NCBI GenBank assembly: GCA_018900995.1 | Contig: JAHIFH010000042.1 | Location: forward strand, 1 to 18,624 | Length of the DNA stretch: 18,624 nt | Origin: Patescibacteria group bacterium | GTDB taxonomy: Bacteria > Patescibacteriota > Microgenomatia > PFEM01 > JAHIFH01 | Reading direction: 5' to 3' | Shown here: positions 6,586-13,288 of the stretch, piece after piece | Position numbering within the stretch: the first letter of the stretch is position 1 | Layout of the letters: each line of letters starts with the position of its first letter | Notes under the pieces: model-generated | Told to the model about the DNA's origin: nothing | The model's input: only the letters and a program-made list of their open reading frames with translations | Databases searched by the model: none | Translations under genes and position numbers: made by a program

Positions 6586-8017
6586 AACTAACTGGCTATC
6601 TTTGGCCATCATCTCGCTTTTGATCTTTATTCCCATTTATCCTAAGTTTCCTTTATTTAATGTCTCTGAAACCTATGTGGCTATTAGATTTGAGGATTTT
6701 TTGGTTGGCGCCATCATTTTGCTTTGGTTATTATTAGAGATTAAACATGGTTTTCCTACTTTACGAGATCGGGTGAGCCAATTAATCCTTCTTTATTTAG
6801 GCATCGGCGGACTATCTTTATTAAGTGCCCTTTTAATCACCAAAAACGTTGTCCCTCATATCGTTTTGCTTCATTGGTTGCGACGGATTGAGTATATGTC
6901 CCTTTTCTTTGTCGCTTTTGCTTCGGTAAAAGAGCTAAGAAATGTGAAATCATACGGCTTGACTATTTTTATTGCCACTATTGGCGTCATTATCTATGGT
7001 CTGGGCCAGAAGTTTTTTGCCTGGCCAGTTATTTCTACTATGAATGAAGAGTTTTCTAAGGGAATGCTGCTTCAACTGACTGAATGGGCAAGAGTTAGTT
7101 CAACTTTCGCTGGTCATTATGATTTAGCGGCTTACTTAGTGATGATTTTGGCTTTAACGCTTGGTTTTATGGTGGGGCTGAAGAATAAAGCGGGCAGAAT
7201 TGCCGTTGGCTTGTTTGGCTTTTTCAGTCTCTACTTATTGGTTTTAACTGCCTCGCGGGTTTCTTTTGTTGCTTATTTATTAGCCGTCACCTTAGTTCTT
7301 CTGGGCTTAAAAAAATATCGGTGGCTTGGGCCAATTTTAGTCATAAGTTTCGTTTTAATGTTCCTTTCGGCCGATTTTGCTCAGCGTTACGCCCATACAT
7401 TTAATCTCGACCTCTCCGCTTTATCTAGTCGGATTAAATTTTTTAAAAAAGCTGAGGTAAAGGAAATTGCTCAGGTTCCAGAGGTTACTCCTCCTGCTGA
7501 AGAAGAGTTGGTAGTTAAAAAACCTCGTCTCACTCCTTCGCCTACGCCAAGAAAAGTGGCCACGCCGACGGCAGAGATTTGGAAACCGACTACTGAGCTG
7601 GCCGTCGAATATTCAAGCGCCATTCGCTTTAAAGTTGAGTGGCCCCGAGCAGTCAGAGCCTTTGGGAAGAACCCTTTTTTGGGAACAGGTTATTCCTCAG
7701 TTAGTCTGGCTACGGATAATGACTATTTGCGGATGTTGGCAGAAACAGGGCTTTTAGGTTTTATTTCCTTTTGGTTAATCTTTCTAGAAATTGGCAGAAG
7801 AGTAATTTTGTTCTTTTCAAAAGAAAAACCTGGCTTTGCTAAGGCGATGGTCATTGCCCTAAGCGGGGCAGCGATTGGTCTTTTTGTCAATGCTGTTTTT
7901 ATTGATGTTTTTGAAGCCTCTAAGGTAGCCTTTATTTTCTGGATGCTGATGGGTATCTTAGTCGGTTTGATGAAGTTAAGCCCAGCTAAGTTGAAGTCTT
8001 TTCCTGCACGGAGGTAA
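6560..8017 (+). CDS. O-antigen ligase/polymerase-like membrane protein (Wzy/WaaL family)
   Basis: A 485-residue polytopic protein with about ten hydrophobic segments. Family signs are a GHYDLAAYL segment, the TASRVSFVAYLLAV helix near the middle, and the large outer loop followed by FLGTGYSSVSLATDNDYLRMLAETGLLGF, which is the most diagnostic stretch of the O-antigen ligase domain (PF04932). Such proteins polymerise lipid-linked repeat units or attach finished glycan to an acceptor, on the outer membrane face; ligase and polymerase cannot be separated here. The large loop holds an unusual Pro/Thr/Glu/Lys-rich stretch at about residues 298-347 (VTPPAEEELVV, LTPSPTPRKVATPTA), which looks like a disordered linker. 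The ATG at 6560 overlaps the preceding gene by 26 nt. Its last codons form one arm of an inverted repeat that continues into the structured gap. Confidence 0.86.
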   Translation: MVKRLKSVKTNWLSLAIISLLIFIPIYPKFPLFNVSETYVAIRFEDFLVGAIILLWLLLEIKHGFPTLRDRVSQLILLYLGIGGLSLLSALLITKNVVPHIVLLHWLRRIEYMSLFFVAFASVKELRNVKSYGLTIFIATIGVIIYGLGQKFFAWPVISTMNEEFSKGMLLQLTEWARVSSTFAGHYDLAAYLVMILALTLGFMVGLKNKAGRIAVGLFGFFSLYLLVLTASRVSFVAYLLAVTLVLLGLKKYRWLGPILVISFVLMFLSADFAQRYAHTFNLDLSALSSRIKFFKKAEVKEIAQVPEVTPPAEEELVVKKPRLTPSPTPRKVATPTAEIWKPTTELAVEYSSAIRFKVEWPRAVRAFGKNPFLGTGYSSVSLATDNDYLRMLAETGLLGFISFWLIFLEIGRRVILFFSKEKPGFAKAMVIALSGAAIGLFVNAVFIDVFEASKVAFIFWMLMGILVGLMKLSPAKLKSFPARR

Positions 8018-8029
8018 AGAAAGACTTCA
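7992..8029 (+). promoter_or_regulatory. Inverted repeat spanning a stop codon
   Basis: TGAAGTCTTT (7992-8001) and AAAGACTTCA (8020-8029) are perfectly complementary over 10 bp with an 18-nt loop. The loop holds the stop codon (8015-8017) of the O-antigen ligase-like gene. Bases 8025-8029 are also needed for the outer stem of the following three-way structure, so the two folds exclude each other. A ribosome finishing the upstream gene would cover the left arm. There is no T-run for an intrinsic terminator. Confidence 0.55.
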
Positions 8030-8101
8030 TTCGTGGTTGCGCTACTCCCCGAAGTTTCGGGGAGCTGCGGCGACAGAAGTCGCCTTGCAACCAATGAAGG
8101 A
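8025..8101 (+). promoter_or_regulatory. Three-way-junction RNA fold covering a ribosome binding site
   Basis: The outer stem pairs CTTCAT (8025-8030) with ATGAAG (8094-8099), and TGGTTGC (8034-8040) with GCAACCA (8087-8093), with TCG (8031-8033) bulged. Inside are two hairpins. CTCCCCGA (8045-8052) pairs with TCGGGGAG (8057-8064), and GGCGAC (8069-8074) pairs with GTCGCC (8079-8084) around AGAA. The purine-rich AAGGA at 8097-8101, 5 nt before the ATG at 8107, is half inside the outer stem. Folding could therefore limit initiation of the next gene. It is not a tRNA: there is no T-arm or acceptor end. It may also be a mobile repeat. Confidence 0.55.
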
Positions 8102-8106
8102 AAGAC

Positions 8107-9570
8107 ATGAAAAGAATCATTTGTAATCCATGGCTATGGTTAGCTTTAATTCTCCTACTTGGTTTATGTTTGCGCTTGTATAAAGTTGATATTCCTTTGG
8201 CTGACCATCATTCTTGGCGGCAAGCAGATACCGCCGCTGTGGCGCGAAATTTTATTAAGGAAGGGTTTGATTTTCTTCATCCTAAAATTGATAATATGAC
8301 GCCGGTTTCTAAAGAAATGGTTTTTAACCCTCGGCGCTATTTCTTTGTTGAACCACCAATCTATCAAACCATAGTGGCGGGACTTTATTCTTTATTTGGT
8401 GTTCAGGAAAAGCTGGCGCGAATGGTTTCCATTGCCTTTTCCTTGGGAGCAATTGTTTTTCTTTATCTCTTGGTTCGGAAATTAACAAACCAATGGGTTG
8501 GTTTACTGGCTTCATTTTTTATGGCCGCCCTTCCTTTCAGTATCTATTATTCGCGGGTGGTAATGCCGGAAACAGAAATGCTTTTTACTTCCTTAACCAT
8601 GCTCTATTTTTTTCTCCTTTGGTTAGAAAAACAGACTTGGCAACGATTTGGATTAGCAGTTTTCTTTGCTGCCTGGGCACTAACCCTGAAAATTTTTCCC
8701 TTATTTTTAGCTCTGCCAATGCTTTATCTAGTTTGGCGAAAATGGGGCTTGAAGTTTGTTAAACAAAAACCCTTATATTTATTTGTGATTATTGCTTTAT
8801 TACCCTTTGCTCTTTGGCGGCTCTGGATTTCTCAATATCCGGAAGGCATCCCTTCTTATGTTTGGCTGTTTAATCTTTATGGGATTCGCTTCCGCCCTGC
8901 TTTTTTCCGCTGGATTTTTGCTGAAAGAATTAGCAAGTTAATTTTAGGTTATTGGGGCTTACCCTTGTTGGTTTTTGGTTTAATTCTTAAGCCTCGGAAA
9001 AAAGAAGGCTGGTTTTTCTATTGGTGGCTGGCTGCTTTTTTCACTTACGTAACCATTTTTGCTTCTGGCAATGTCACCCATGATTATTATCAAATTCCCT
9101 TTATTCCTTTAGCGGCTATTTTTCTCGCTAAAGGTAGTTATTGGTTACTGGTAGATGCGAGACAACAATTTAACCGTTTACTTTGTTGTTTGTTGTTTGT
9201 TGTTTGTTGTTTATTTATGCTTGGCTTTTCCTGGTATGAGGTTAAGGGCTTTTATCTTATTCAGGGAGGGGTTGATTTAGCGGGATTAGCGGTTGATGAG
9301 TTAACCCCTAAGGATACCCTAGTTCTCACCGGCGACTCGAACGATGCCACCCTTCTCTATAACACTAATCGCCATGGCTGGACCGGGGGTTATGCTTCTT
9401 ACTTTCCCAATGAAAAAGAATCGCTTAATAAAGCTCGGGAAATGGGAGCCGAATTTTATGTCACCACTAAAGTTAAGGAATTGAAAGACATGGACTTTGG
9501 TCAATTTCTTTACCAAGAATTCAAGTTAGTTAAGGAAACTGACCAATATGCCATTTTTGATTTACGATGA
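8107..9570 (+). CDS. GT-C (GT39/GT83, ArnT-like) membrane glycosyltransferase
   Basis: A 487-residue polytopic enzyme. Helix 1 (about residues 9-27) is followed by the outer-loop motif ADHHSWRQADTAAVARN (D33, D41), a strong sign of the GT39-like group, with the conserved acidic-proline site EPPIYQ (E82) in the same loop region. About ten hydrophobic segments and a C-terminal soluble domain of around 100 residues follow. Predicted role: transfer of a sugar from a polyprenyl-phosphate donor to a lipid-linked glycan or protein on the outer face. The ATG at 8107 has an AAGGA ribosome site 5 nt upstream, in the structured leader. Near residues 360-370 a helix is encoded by four perfect TTTGTTG repeats, giving CCLLFVVCCLF. 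The stop overlaps the next start as ATGA. Confidence 0.87.
   Translation: MKRIICNPWLWLALILLLGLCLRLYKVDIPLADHHSWRQADTAAVARNFIKEGFDFLHPKIDNMTPVSKEMVFNPRRYFFVEPPIYQTIVAGLYSLFGVQEKLARMVSIAFSLGAIVFLYLLVRKLTNQWVGLLASFFMAALPFSIYYSRVVMPETEMLFTSLTMLYFFLLWLEKQTWQRFGLAVFFAAWALTLKIFPLFLALPMLYLVWRKWGLKFVKQKPLYLFVIIALLPFALWRLWISQYPEGIPSYVWLFNLYGIRFRPAFFRWIFAERISKLILGYWGLPLLVFGLILKPRKKEGWFFYWWLAAFFTYVTIFASGNVTHDYYQIPFIPLAAIFLAKGSYWLLVDARQQFNRLLCCLLFVVCCLFMLGFSWYEVKGFYLIQGGVDLAGLAVDELTPKDTLVLTGDSNDATLLYNTNRHGWTGGYASYFPNEKESLNKAREMGAEFYVTTKVKELKDMDFGQFLYQEFKLVKETDQYAIFDLR
9182..9209 (+). repeat. Four tandem TTTGTTG heptamers inside a GT-C gene
   Basis: Four perfect copies of TTTGTTG occupy 9182-9209, with a decayed fifth (TTTATTT) to 9216. 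An inverted copy of the unit, ACAACAA, is at 9162-9168. Because seven is not divisible by three the array is read in all three phases, giving a Leu/Cys/Phe/Val-rich stretch that fits a transmembrane helix. The seven-base period is shared with the elements at 3948 and 5742, but the unit sequence is different. Confidence 0.8.
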
Positions 9571-10763
9571 AAATCCTAATGCTCACTCCTTATTTACCCT
9601 ATCCCCTCCATTCTGGTGGGCAAACCCGGTCATTTAATTTAATCAAGAATCTTGGTAAAAAACATCAAATTACTTTATTTAGTTTTATTAGAGAGGATAA
9701 AGAAAAACGATACCGAAAAAATCTAGCCCCTTATTGTCAGCAAATAAAATTATTTAAGAGGCGAAAAGCCTGGGCGCCGATTAATGTCTTTCTGGCAGGC
9801 TTCAGCCCTTATCCTTTATTAGTTTCCATTTATTTCTCAAGGAGTTTAAGAAAAGCTATTGCTAGAGAGCTAAATACTCAGAACTATGACTTGATTCATG
9901 TTGAGAACTTTTATTTAATGCAAAACATTCCCAAGACAAAAGTGCCAATTCTTTTGGTTGACCAAACAATTGAGCATCGAGTTTATCAGCACTTTGTTGA
10001 CAGCCTTCCAAAGACTCTAATCTTTCTTAAACCTTTTTTACTATTAGATGTGGCGAAGATTAAATTTTGGGAAACTTTCTATTGGAAAAAGGCTAGTATG
10101 ATGGTGGCTGTTTCTCAAGAAGATAAGAAATTGATGCAAAGCCAAGCAAAAGACTTAGAGGTAAAAATTGTTCCCAATGGGGTTGATGAGAGTTATTTTC
10201 AAAAAAGAGTTTATCCAAGAGCAAAAAAGCCGGTGGTGCTTTTCGGATTAGCCAACTTTAAATGGATGCAAAATAAAGAAGGAGCCCAAATTTTAATCAA
10301 TCATGTTTGGCCCCTGATAAAAAAGAAGATTCCTGAGGCAAAACTTTGGATAGTTGGTAGATATGCACCTGAATTTCTCAAGGGACTCAAAAAAAAGGAT
10401 GTTGTTGTTAAAGAGGGAAAGCCGAAAAAAATCTATCAACAAGCTTGGGCTTTAGTTGCTCCTATGAGAAGTGGCGGGGGAAGCCGAACCAAATTTTTTG
10501 AAGCCATGGCTTCAAAATTACCCATTGTCACTACCCCGGAAGGAGCTGAGGGAATTGCCGCTCAAGATGGCAAGGAGATATTTATTAGTGATGATTTACA
10601 AGATTTAGCAGAAAAAGCGGTTAAACTTTTAAAAAATAGAGATTTGGCTGAAAATATTGCTAAAAAGGCGAAAGAATTGGCAAAAAAGAAATATGGTTGG
10701 GATAAAAGCGCTCAAAAACTAGACCAAGCATATCAGGAGGTGGCTGATGGCAAAAAAAGTTAA
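9567..10763 (+). CDS. GT4 family glycosyltransferase (EX7E first Glu absent)
   Basis: A 398-residue GT-B enzyme. The N-terminus MKILMLTPYLPYPLHSGGQTR has the glycine-rich acceptor loop, and the VDQTIEHRVYQ segment is typical of the group that includes TuaC- and EpsF-like proteins. In the donor domain the usual EX7E motif is replaced by GGGSRTKFFEAMA: E312 is present, but the position eight residues earlier is Gly304. PIVTTPEGAEGI follows. This variant is characteristic of one GT4 subgroup and does not by itself mean inactivity. The ATG overlaps the upstream stop by 4 nt (ATGA), a classic coupling arrangement. Its 3' end carries the strong ribosome binding site of the next gene. Substrate unknown. 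Confidence 0.87.
   Translation: MKILMLTPYLPYPLHSGGQTRSFNLIKNLGKKHQITLFSFIREDKEKRYRKNLAPYCQQIKLFKRRKAWAPINVFLAGFSPYPLLVSIYFSRSLRKAIARELNTQNYDLIHVENFYLMQNIPKTKVPILLVDQTIEHRVYQHFVDSLPKTLIFLKPFLLLDVAKIKFWETFYWKKASMMVAVSQEDKKLMQSQAKDLEVKIVPNGVDESYFQKRVYPRAKKPVVLFGLANFKWMQNKEGAQILINHVWPLIKKKIPEAKLWIVGRYAPEFLKGLKKKDVVVKEGKPKKIYQQAWALVAPMRSGGGSRTKFFEAMASKLPIVTTPEGAEGIAAQDGKEIFISDDLQDLAEKAVKLLKNRDLAENIAKKAKELAKKKYGWDKSAQKLDQAYQEVADGKKS
10735..10740 (+). promoter_or_regulatory. Strong Shine-Dalgarno for the second GT2 gene
   Basis: AGGAGG lies 6 nt before the ATG at 10747, inside the 3' end of the preceding GT4 gene. It is the best ribosome site in the window and fixes the start of the GT2 gene, producing a 17-nt overlap. 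Confidence 0.85.
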
Positions 10764-11655
10764 CCTTTCGGTTATCATTCTTAATTACAATACTAAAGAC
10801 CTACTTAAGAATTGCTTAAATAAAGTCAAAAAAGCAGAAAGGGACAGCTATCTATGTGAAACGATAGTCGTCGATAATGCTTCAACTGATGGTTCACCAG
10901 AAATGGTCAAAAAAGAATTCAAGTGGGTAAAACTGATTGTTAATAAGAGAAATCTTGGTTTTGCTGCGGGGAATAATAAGGGGATTAATAAAGCATCAGG
11001 GTGCTATCTTCTCCTGCTCAACCCGGATACTCTCGTTCAGCCAGATACTTTAAAAGTAGTTGTCGATTTTATGGAAAAGCATTCAGGAGTAGGAGCAGCT
11101 ACTTGTCGAATTGAACTCCCTGATGGAAGGCTAGATTATTCTTGTCATCGAGGCTTTCCCACTCCCTGGAATGCTTTTGCTTATTTCTCTGGGCTTGCTA
11201 ATATTTTCCCTAAAATAAAAATTTTCACTGGGTACACTCTTACCCACTTACCTTTAAATAAAACTCATTCAATCGATGCCGGCTGCGGGGCTTTTTTAAT
11301 GATTAGGCGTCAAGCAGGAGAAGAGGTTAATTGGCTAGATGAAGACTATTATTGGTATGGAGAGGATTTAGACTTTTGCTATCGCCTCAAACAAAAGGGT
11401 TGGCAGATAATGTTTGTACCAGAGACGAAAATTATTCACTATAAAGGGGCAGCTTCAGGAATAAAAAAACACAGTCAAACAATAACTACCGCTACTAAAA
11501 AAACAAAAATTAGAGCCATTAGGTCATCAACAGAGGTGATGCGAGTTTTTTTCAAAAAGCATTATCAAAAGAGATACCCTCGATTTATTTACTGGCTTGT
11601 GATGTTTGGCATTAACTTATTAGAGAAAATTAGACTGCTTCAACACTCACTTTAG
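10747..11655 (+). CDS. GT2 family glycosyltransferase (rhamnosyltransferase-like)
   Basis: A 302-residue GT-A enzyme. NLSVIILNYNTKDLLKNCL opens the fold. ETIVVDNASTDGSPEMV binds the nucleotide sugar, NLGFAAGNNKGI follows, and LLLLNPDTLVQPD is the metal-site region. DAGCGAFLMIRR and YGEDLDFCYRLKQKGW are the acceptor and base-side motifs of the rhamnosyltransferase-like branch. A C-terminal hydrophobic segment near residues 282-296 may touch the membrane. It is a paralogue of the GT2 at 5665-6585; the VVDNASTDGSPEMV region is close even at DNA level, but this copy lacks the palindromic insertion and so shows the uninterrupted form of that loop. Its TAG stop abuts the next ATG with no gap. Donor sugar unknown. 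Confidence 0.9.
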   Translation: MAKKVNLSVIILNYNTKDLLKNCLNKVKKAERDSYLCETIVVDNASTDGSPEMVKKEFKWVKLIVNKRNLGFAAGNNKGINKASGCYLLLLNPDTLVQPDTLKVVVDFMEKHSGVGAATCRIELPDGRLDYSCHRGFPTPWNAFAYFSGLANIFPKIKIFTGYTLTHLPLNKTHSIDAGCGAFLMIRRQAGEEVNWLDEDYYWYGEDLDFCYRLKQKGWQIMFVPETKIIHYKGAASGIKKHSQTITTATKKTKIRAIRSSTEVMRVFFKKHYQKRYPRFIYWLVMFGINLLEKIRLLQHSL

Positions 11656-12801
11656 ATGACTAAACCACTAAAAATTGTTATTGATGCCAGGATGTATGGA
11701 CTAGAACATGCTGGTATTGGTCGTTATATTCTTAATTTAATTAAACAAATAGAAAAAGTGGATAAAAAAAATGAATACTTTATTCTTTTAAGAAAAAAAT
11801 ATTACCGGAATCTGCAATTTAAAAACAAACGCTTCAAAAAAGTTATGGCTGATATTCCTCACTATTCATTTAAAGAGCAAGTTTTTTTACCAGGCATCTT
11901 AAAAAAAATCAAGCCTAACTTAGTCCACTTTCCCCACTTTAATGTCCCTATTTTTTGGCAAGGTAAATACGTTGTCACTATTCATGATTTAATTAAGCAT
12001 CAGTCAAGGGGAATGAAGACCACGACTAAGCTTGTCCCCTTTTACTGGCTTAAGTATTTGGTTTATCAAGTTAATATTTTTTCTGCGGTAAAGCGAGCTC
12101 GAAAAATCATCACCCCAAGCAAGTGGTGGAAAAAGGAGCTCATAAAAAGATATTGTCTTAAGCCAGGGAAAATTACCGTGACTTATGAAGGGGCAGGCGA
12201 GTTTTTAGAAAAGAAACCAAGCCTTAGCGGACAGGCGGTTTTAAAGAGATATGGTATTTCCAAGCCTTTTGTTATTTACACAGGCAGTCTCTATCCTCAT
12301 AAAAACGTTTTGCGATTAGTTAAGGCGGTTATTCGATTTAATGAATTAAACCAAAAAAATAGTAAATTATCTTTAGTCATTGCTTGTGCCAGGAATGTTT
12401 TTTTAGAGAGATTTAAAAAAGAGCTTGAGAAAAAAAGGGGACTAGATTTGGTCGTTCTCGCTGGTTTTGTTCCTGATGGGGAATTAATTGCTTTGTACCA
12501 AGAGGCAGAAGCCTTTGTTACCCCTTCTTTATTGGAAGGTTTTGGTTTGCCCGGGCTAGAGGCAATGGCGATTGGTTTACCGGTGATTTCCTCTAATGCT
12601 AGTTGCTTGCCAGAGATTTATGGCCAAGCCGCTGTTTATTTTAATCCTCTAGATATTAATGATATTGCCAAGAAAATAGGAGAAGTGATTGGGAATGAAA
12701 AGAAAAGCCAATTATTAATTAAAAAAGGCTTTGAGCAGGTCAAAAAATACTCTTGGCAAAAAATGGCTAAAGAGACGCTACGCGTCTATAATATTCTCTA
12801 A
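11656..12801 (+). CDS. GT4 family glycosyltransferase
   Basis: A 381-residue GT-B enzyme. KIVIDARMYGLEHAGIGRYILNLI is the N-terminal acceptor-loop signature of mannosyltransferase-like GT4 proteins. The donor domain has FVIYTGSLYPHKNVLRLVKAV and the EX7E motif E294/E302 in EGFGLPGLE, then GLPVISSNASCLPEIYG. Length is normal and nothing appears truncated. It starts directly at the end of the GT2 gene, and its TAA shares one base with the ATG of the GxxExxY gene. The last codons contain a 15-nt palindrome (12773-12787) that forms the outer block of repeat-like sequence at the edge of the GxxExxY gene. Sugar specificity is not determinable; the N-terminal signature suggests GDP-mannose as a possible donor. 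Confidence 0.9.
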   Translation: MTKPLKIVIDARMYGLEHAGIGRYILNLIKQIEKVDKKNEYFILLRKKYYRNLQFKNKRFKKVMADIPHYSFKEQVFLPGILKKIKPNLVHFPHFNVPIFWQGKYVVTIHDLIKHQSRGMKTTTKLVPFYWLKYLVYQVNIFSAVKRARKIITPSKWWKKELIKRYCLKPGKITVTYEGAGEFLEKKPSLSGQAVLKRYGISKPFVIYTGSLYPHKNVLRLVKAVIRFNELNQKNSKLSLVIACARNVFLERFKKELEKKRGLDLVVLAGFVPDGELIALYQEAEAFVTPSLLEGFGLPGLEAMAIGLPVISSNASCLPEIYGQAAVYFNPLDINDIAKKIGEVIGNEKKSQLLIKKGFEQVKKYSWQKMAKETLRVYNIL

Positions 12802-12813
12802 TGGTATCGAATA
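12773..12813 (+). repeat. Left repeat block next to the GxxExxY gene
   Basis: AGACGC (12773-12778) pairs with GCGTCT (12782-12787) around TAC; the core is CGCTACGCG (12776-12784). It is followed by TTCTCTAAT (12794-12802) and TATCGAATA (12805-12813). The same three words recur inverted at 13244-13287. The core resembles CGCTTCGCG of the intergenic hairpin repeats at 505 and 3249. Part of the block is coding for the upstream GT4 (its last residues) and the start of the GxxExxY protein. Confidence 0.5.
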
Positions 12814-13253
12814 ACAATCAAATAGGTTCGAATATTGTTCTCCCTCATTTGAGCTATAAAATAATGGGCGTTTTGTTTAAAGTGCATAATGAACTTGGAC
12901 CCTCGCTTTTAGAGAAATACTATCAGCGAGGAATTAGCGAAGAGTTAAAGAGAAGCGGATTGAAATTTAAGAAAGAGACACCAATTGAAATTTGGTATGA
13001 AACTAAGAGTATCGGAAGATATTTTCTAGATTTTATAATCGAAGACCTTGTTATTCTAGAGGTAAAAGCTCAACGATATTATACTCCAAAGTTTTTCAAG
13101 CAAGCGGCCGCTTACCTTAGACAGACAAATTTACCGTTGGTAATTATTGTTAATTTTAGGGGCAGCAAGTTGCGATATAAAAGAGTAGTTAATCCTACTT
13201 TTAAGAACAAAAATCTGTCGTCTAAGGATTTAAAATTTGAGTCTATTCGATAA
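12801..13253 (+). CDS. GxxExxY family protein (PD-(D/E)XK nuclease-like fold)
   Basis: A 150-residue protein with the layout of the GxxExxY family (PF13366, PDDEXK_3). The opening helix segment IMGVLFKVHNELGPSLLEKYY contains the name-giving motif, although the Gly is Ser here (S35-x-x-E38-x-x-Y41). A PD-(D/E)XK-like site follows: D77 in FLDFIIED, and E87-V-K89 in ILEVKA, then an Ala/Gln-rich helix and PLVIIVNFRGSKLRYKRVV. The family is widespread in environmental bacteria and its biochemical role is not established; nuclease activity is inferred from the fold only. It is the sole gene of the run with no obvious glycan role. Its ATG overlaps the upstream TAA by one base, and inverted repeat-like words bracket it, suggesting a cassette inserted between two GT4 genes. 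The C-terminal 25 residues are Lys/Ser-rich. Confidence 0.85.
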   Translation: MVSNNNQIGSNIVLPHLSYKIMGVLFKVHNELGPSLLEKYYQRGISEELKRSGLKFKKETPIEIWYETKSIGRYFLDFIIEDLVILEVKAQRYYTPKFFKQAAAYLRQTNLPLVIIVNFRGSKLRYKRVVNPTFKNKNLSSKDLKFESIR

Positions 13254-13288
13254 ATTTTCGAAGAATTCGAGAACTATGCGCGTAGCGC
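13244..13288 (-). repeat. Right repeat block next to the GxxExxY gene
   Basis: Read on the minus strand: GCGCTACGCGC (13278-13288), TTCTCGAAT (13265-13273), TCGAAAAT around 13255-13262, and TATCGAATA (13244-13252). The order of the words matches the left block (12773-12813) in inverted orientation, and CGCTWCGCG-TTCTCG-TCGAAAT also matches the hairpin repeats at 505 and 3249. The block includes the stop codon of the GxxExxY gene and the first codons of the next GT4 gene. Confidence 0.45.

Noticed and set aside
7723..8094. Minus-strand open frame of 123 codons
   Set aside because: It is antisense to the well-supported O-antigen ligase-like gene and to the structured gap, has no ribosome site, and resembles no protein family I know.
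8025..8099. Possible tRNA, because of a cloverleaf-like set of stems
   Set aside because: There are only two internal hairpins, no T-loop consensus, no anticodon arm of normal size and no acceptor stem geometry.
9567..10763. Inactive GT4 because the first Glu of EX7E is Gly304
   Set aside because: The GGGSRTKFFEAMA form is a known variant of a GT4 subgroup and the other motifs are intact.
13237..13275. TTG-initiated extension of the WbaZ-like gene upstream of 13276
   Set aside because: The added 13 residues lie within the GxxExxY gene and repeat-like sequence, and the family N-terminus begins exactly at the ATG at 13276.
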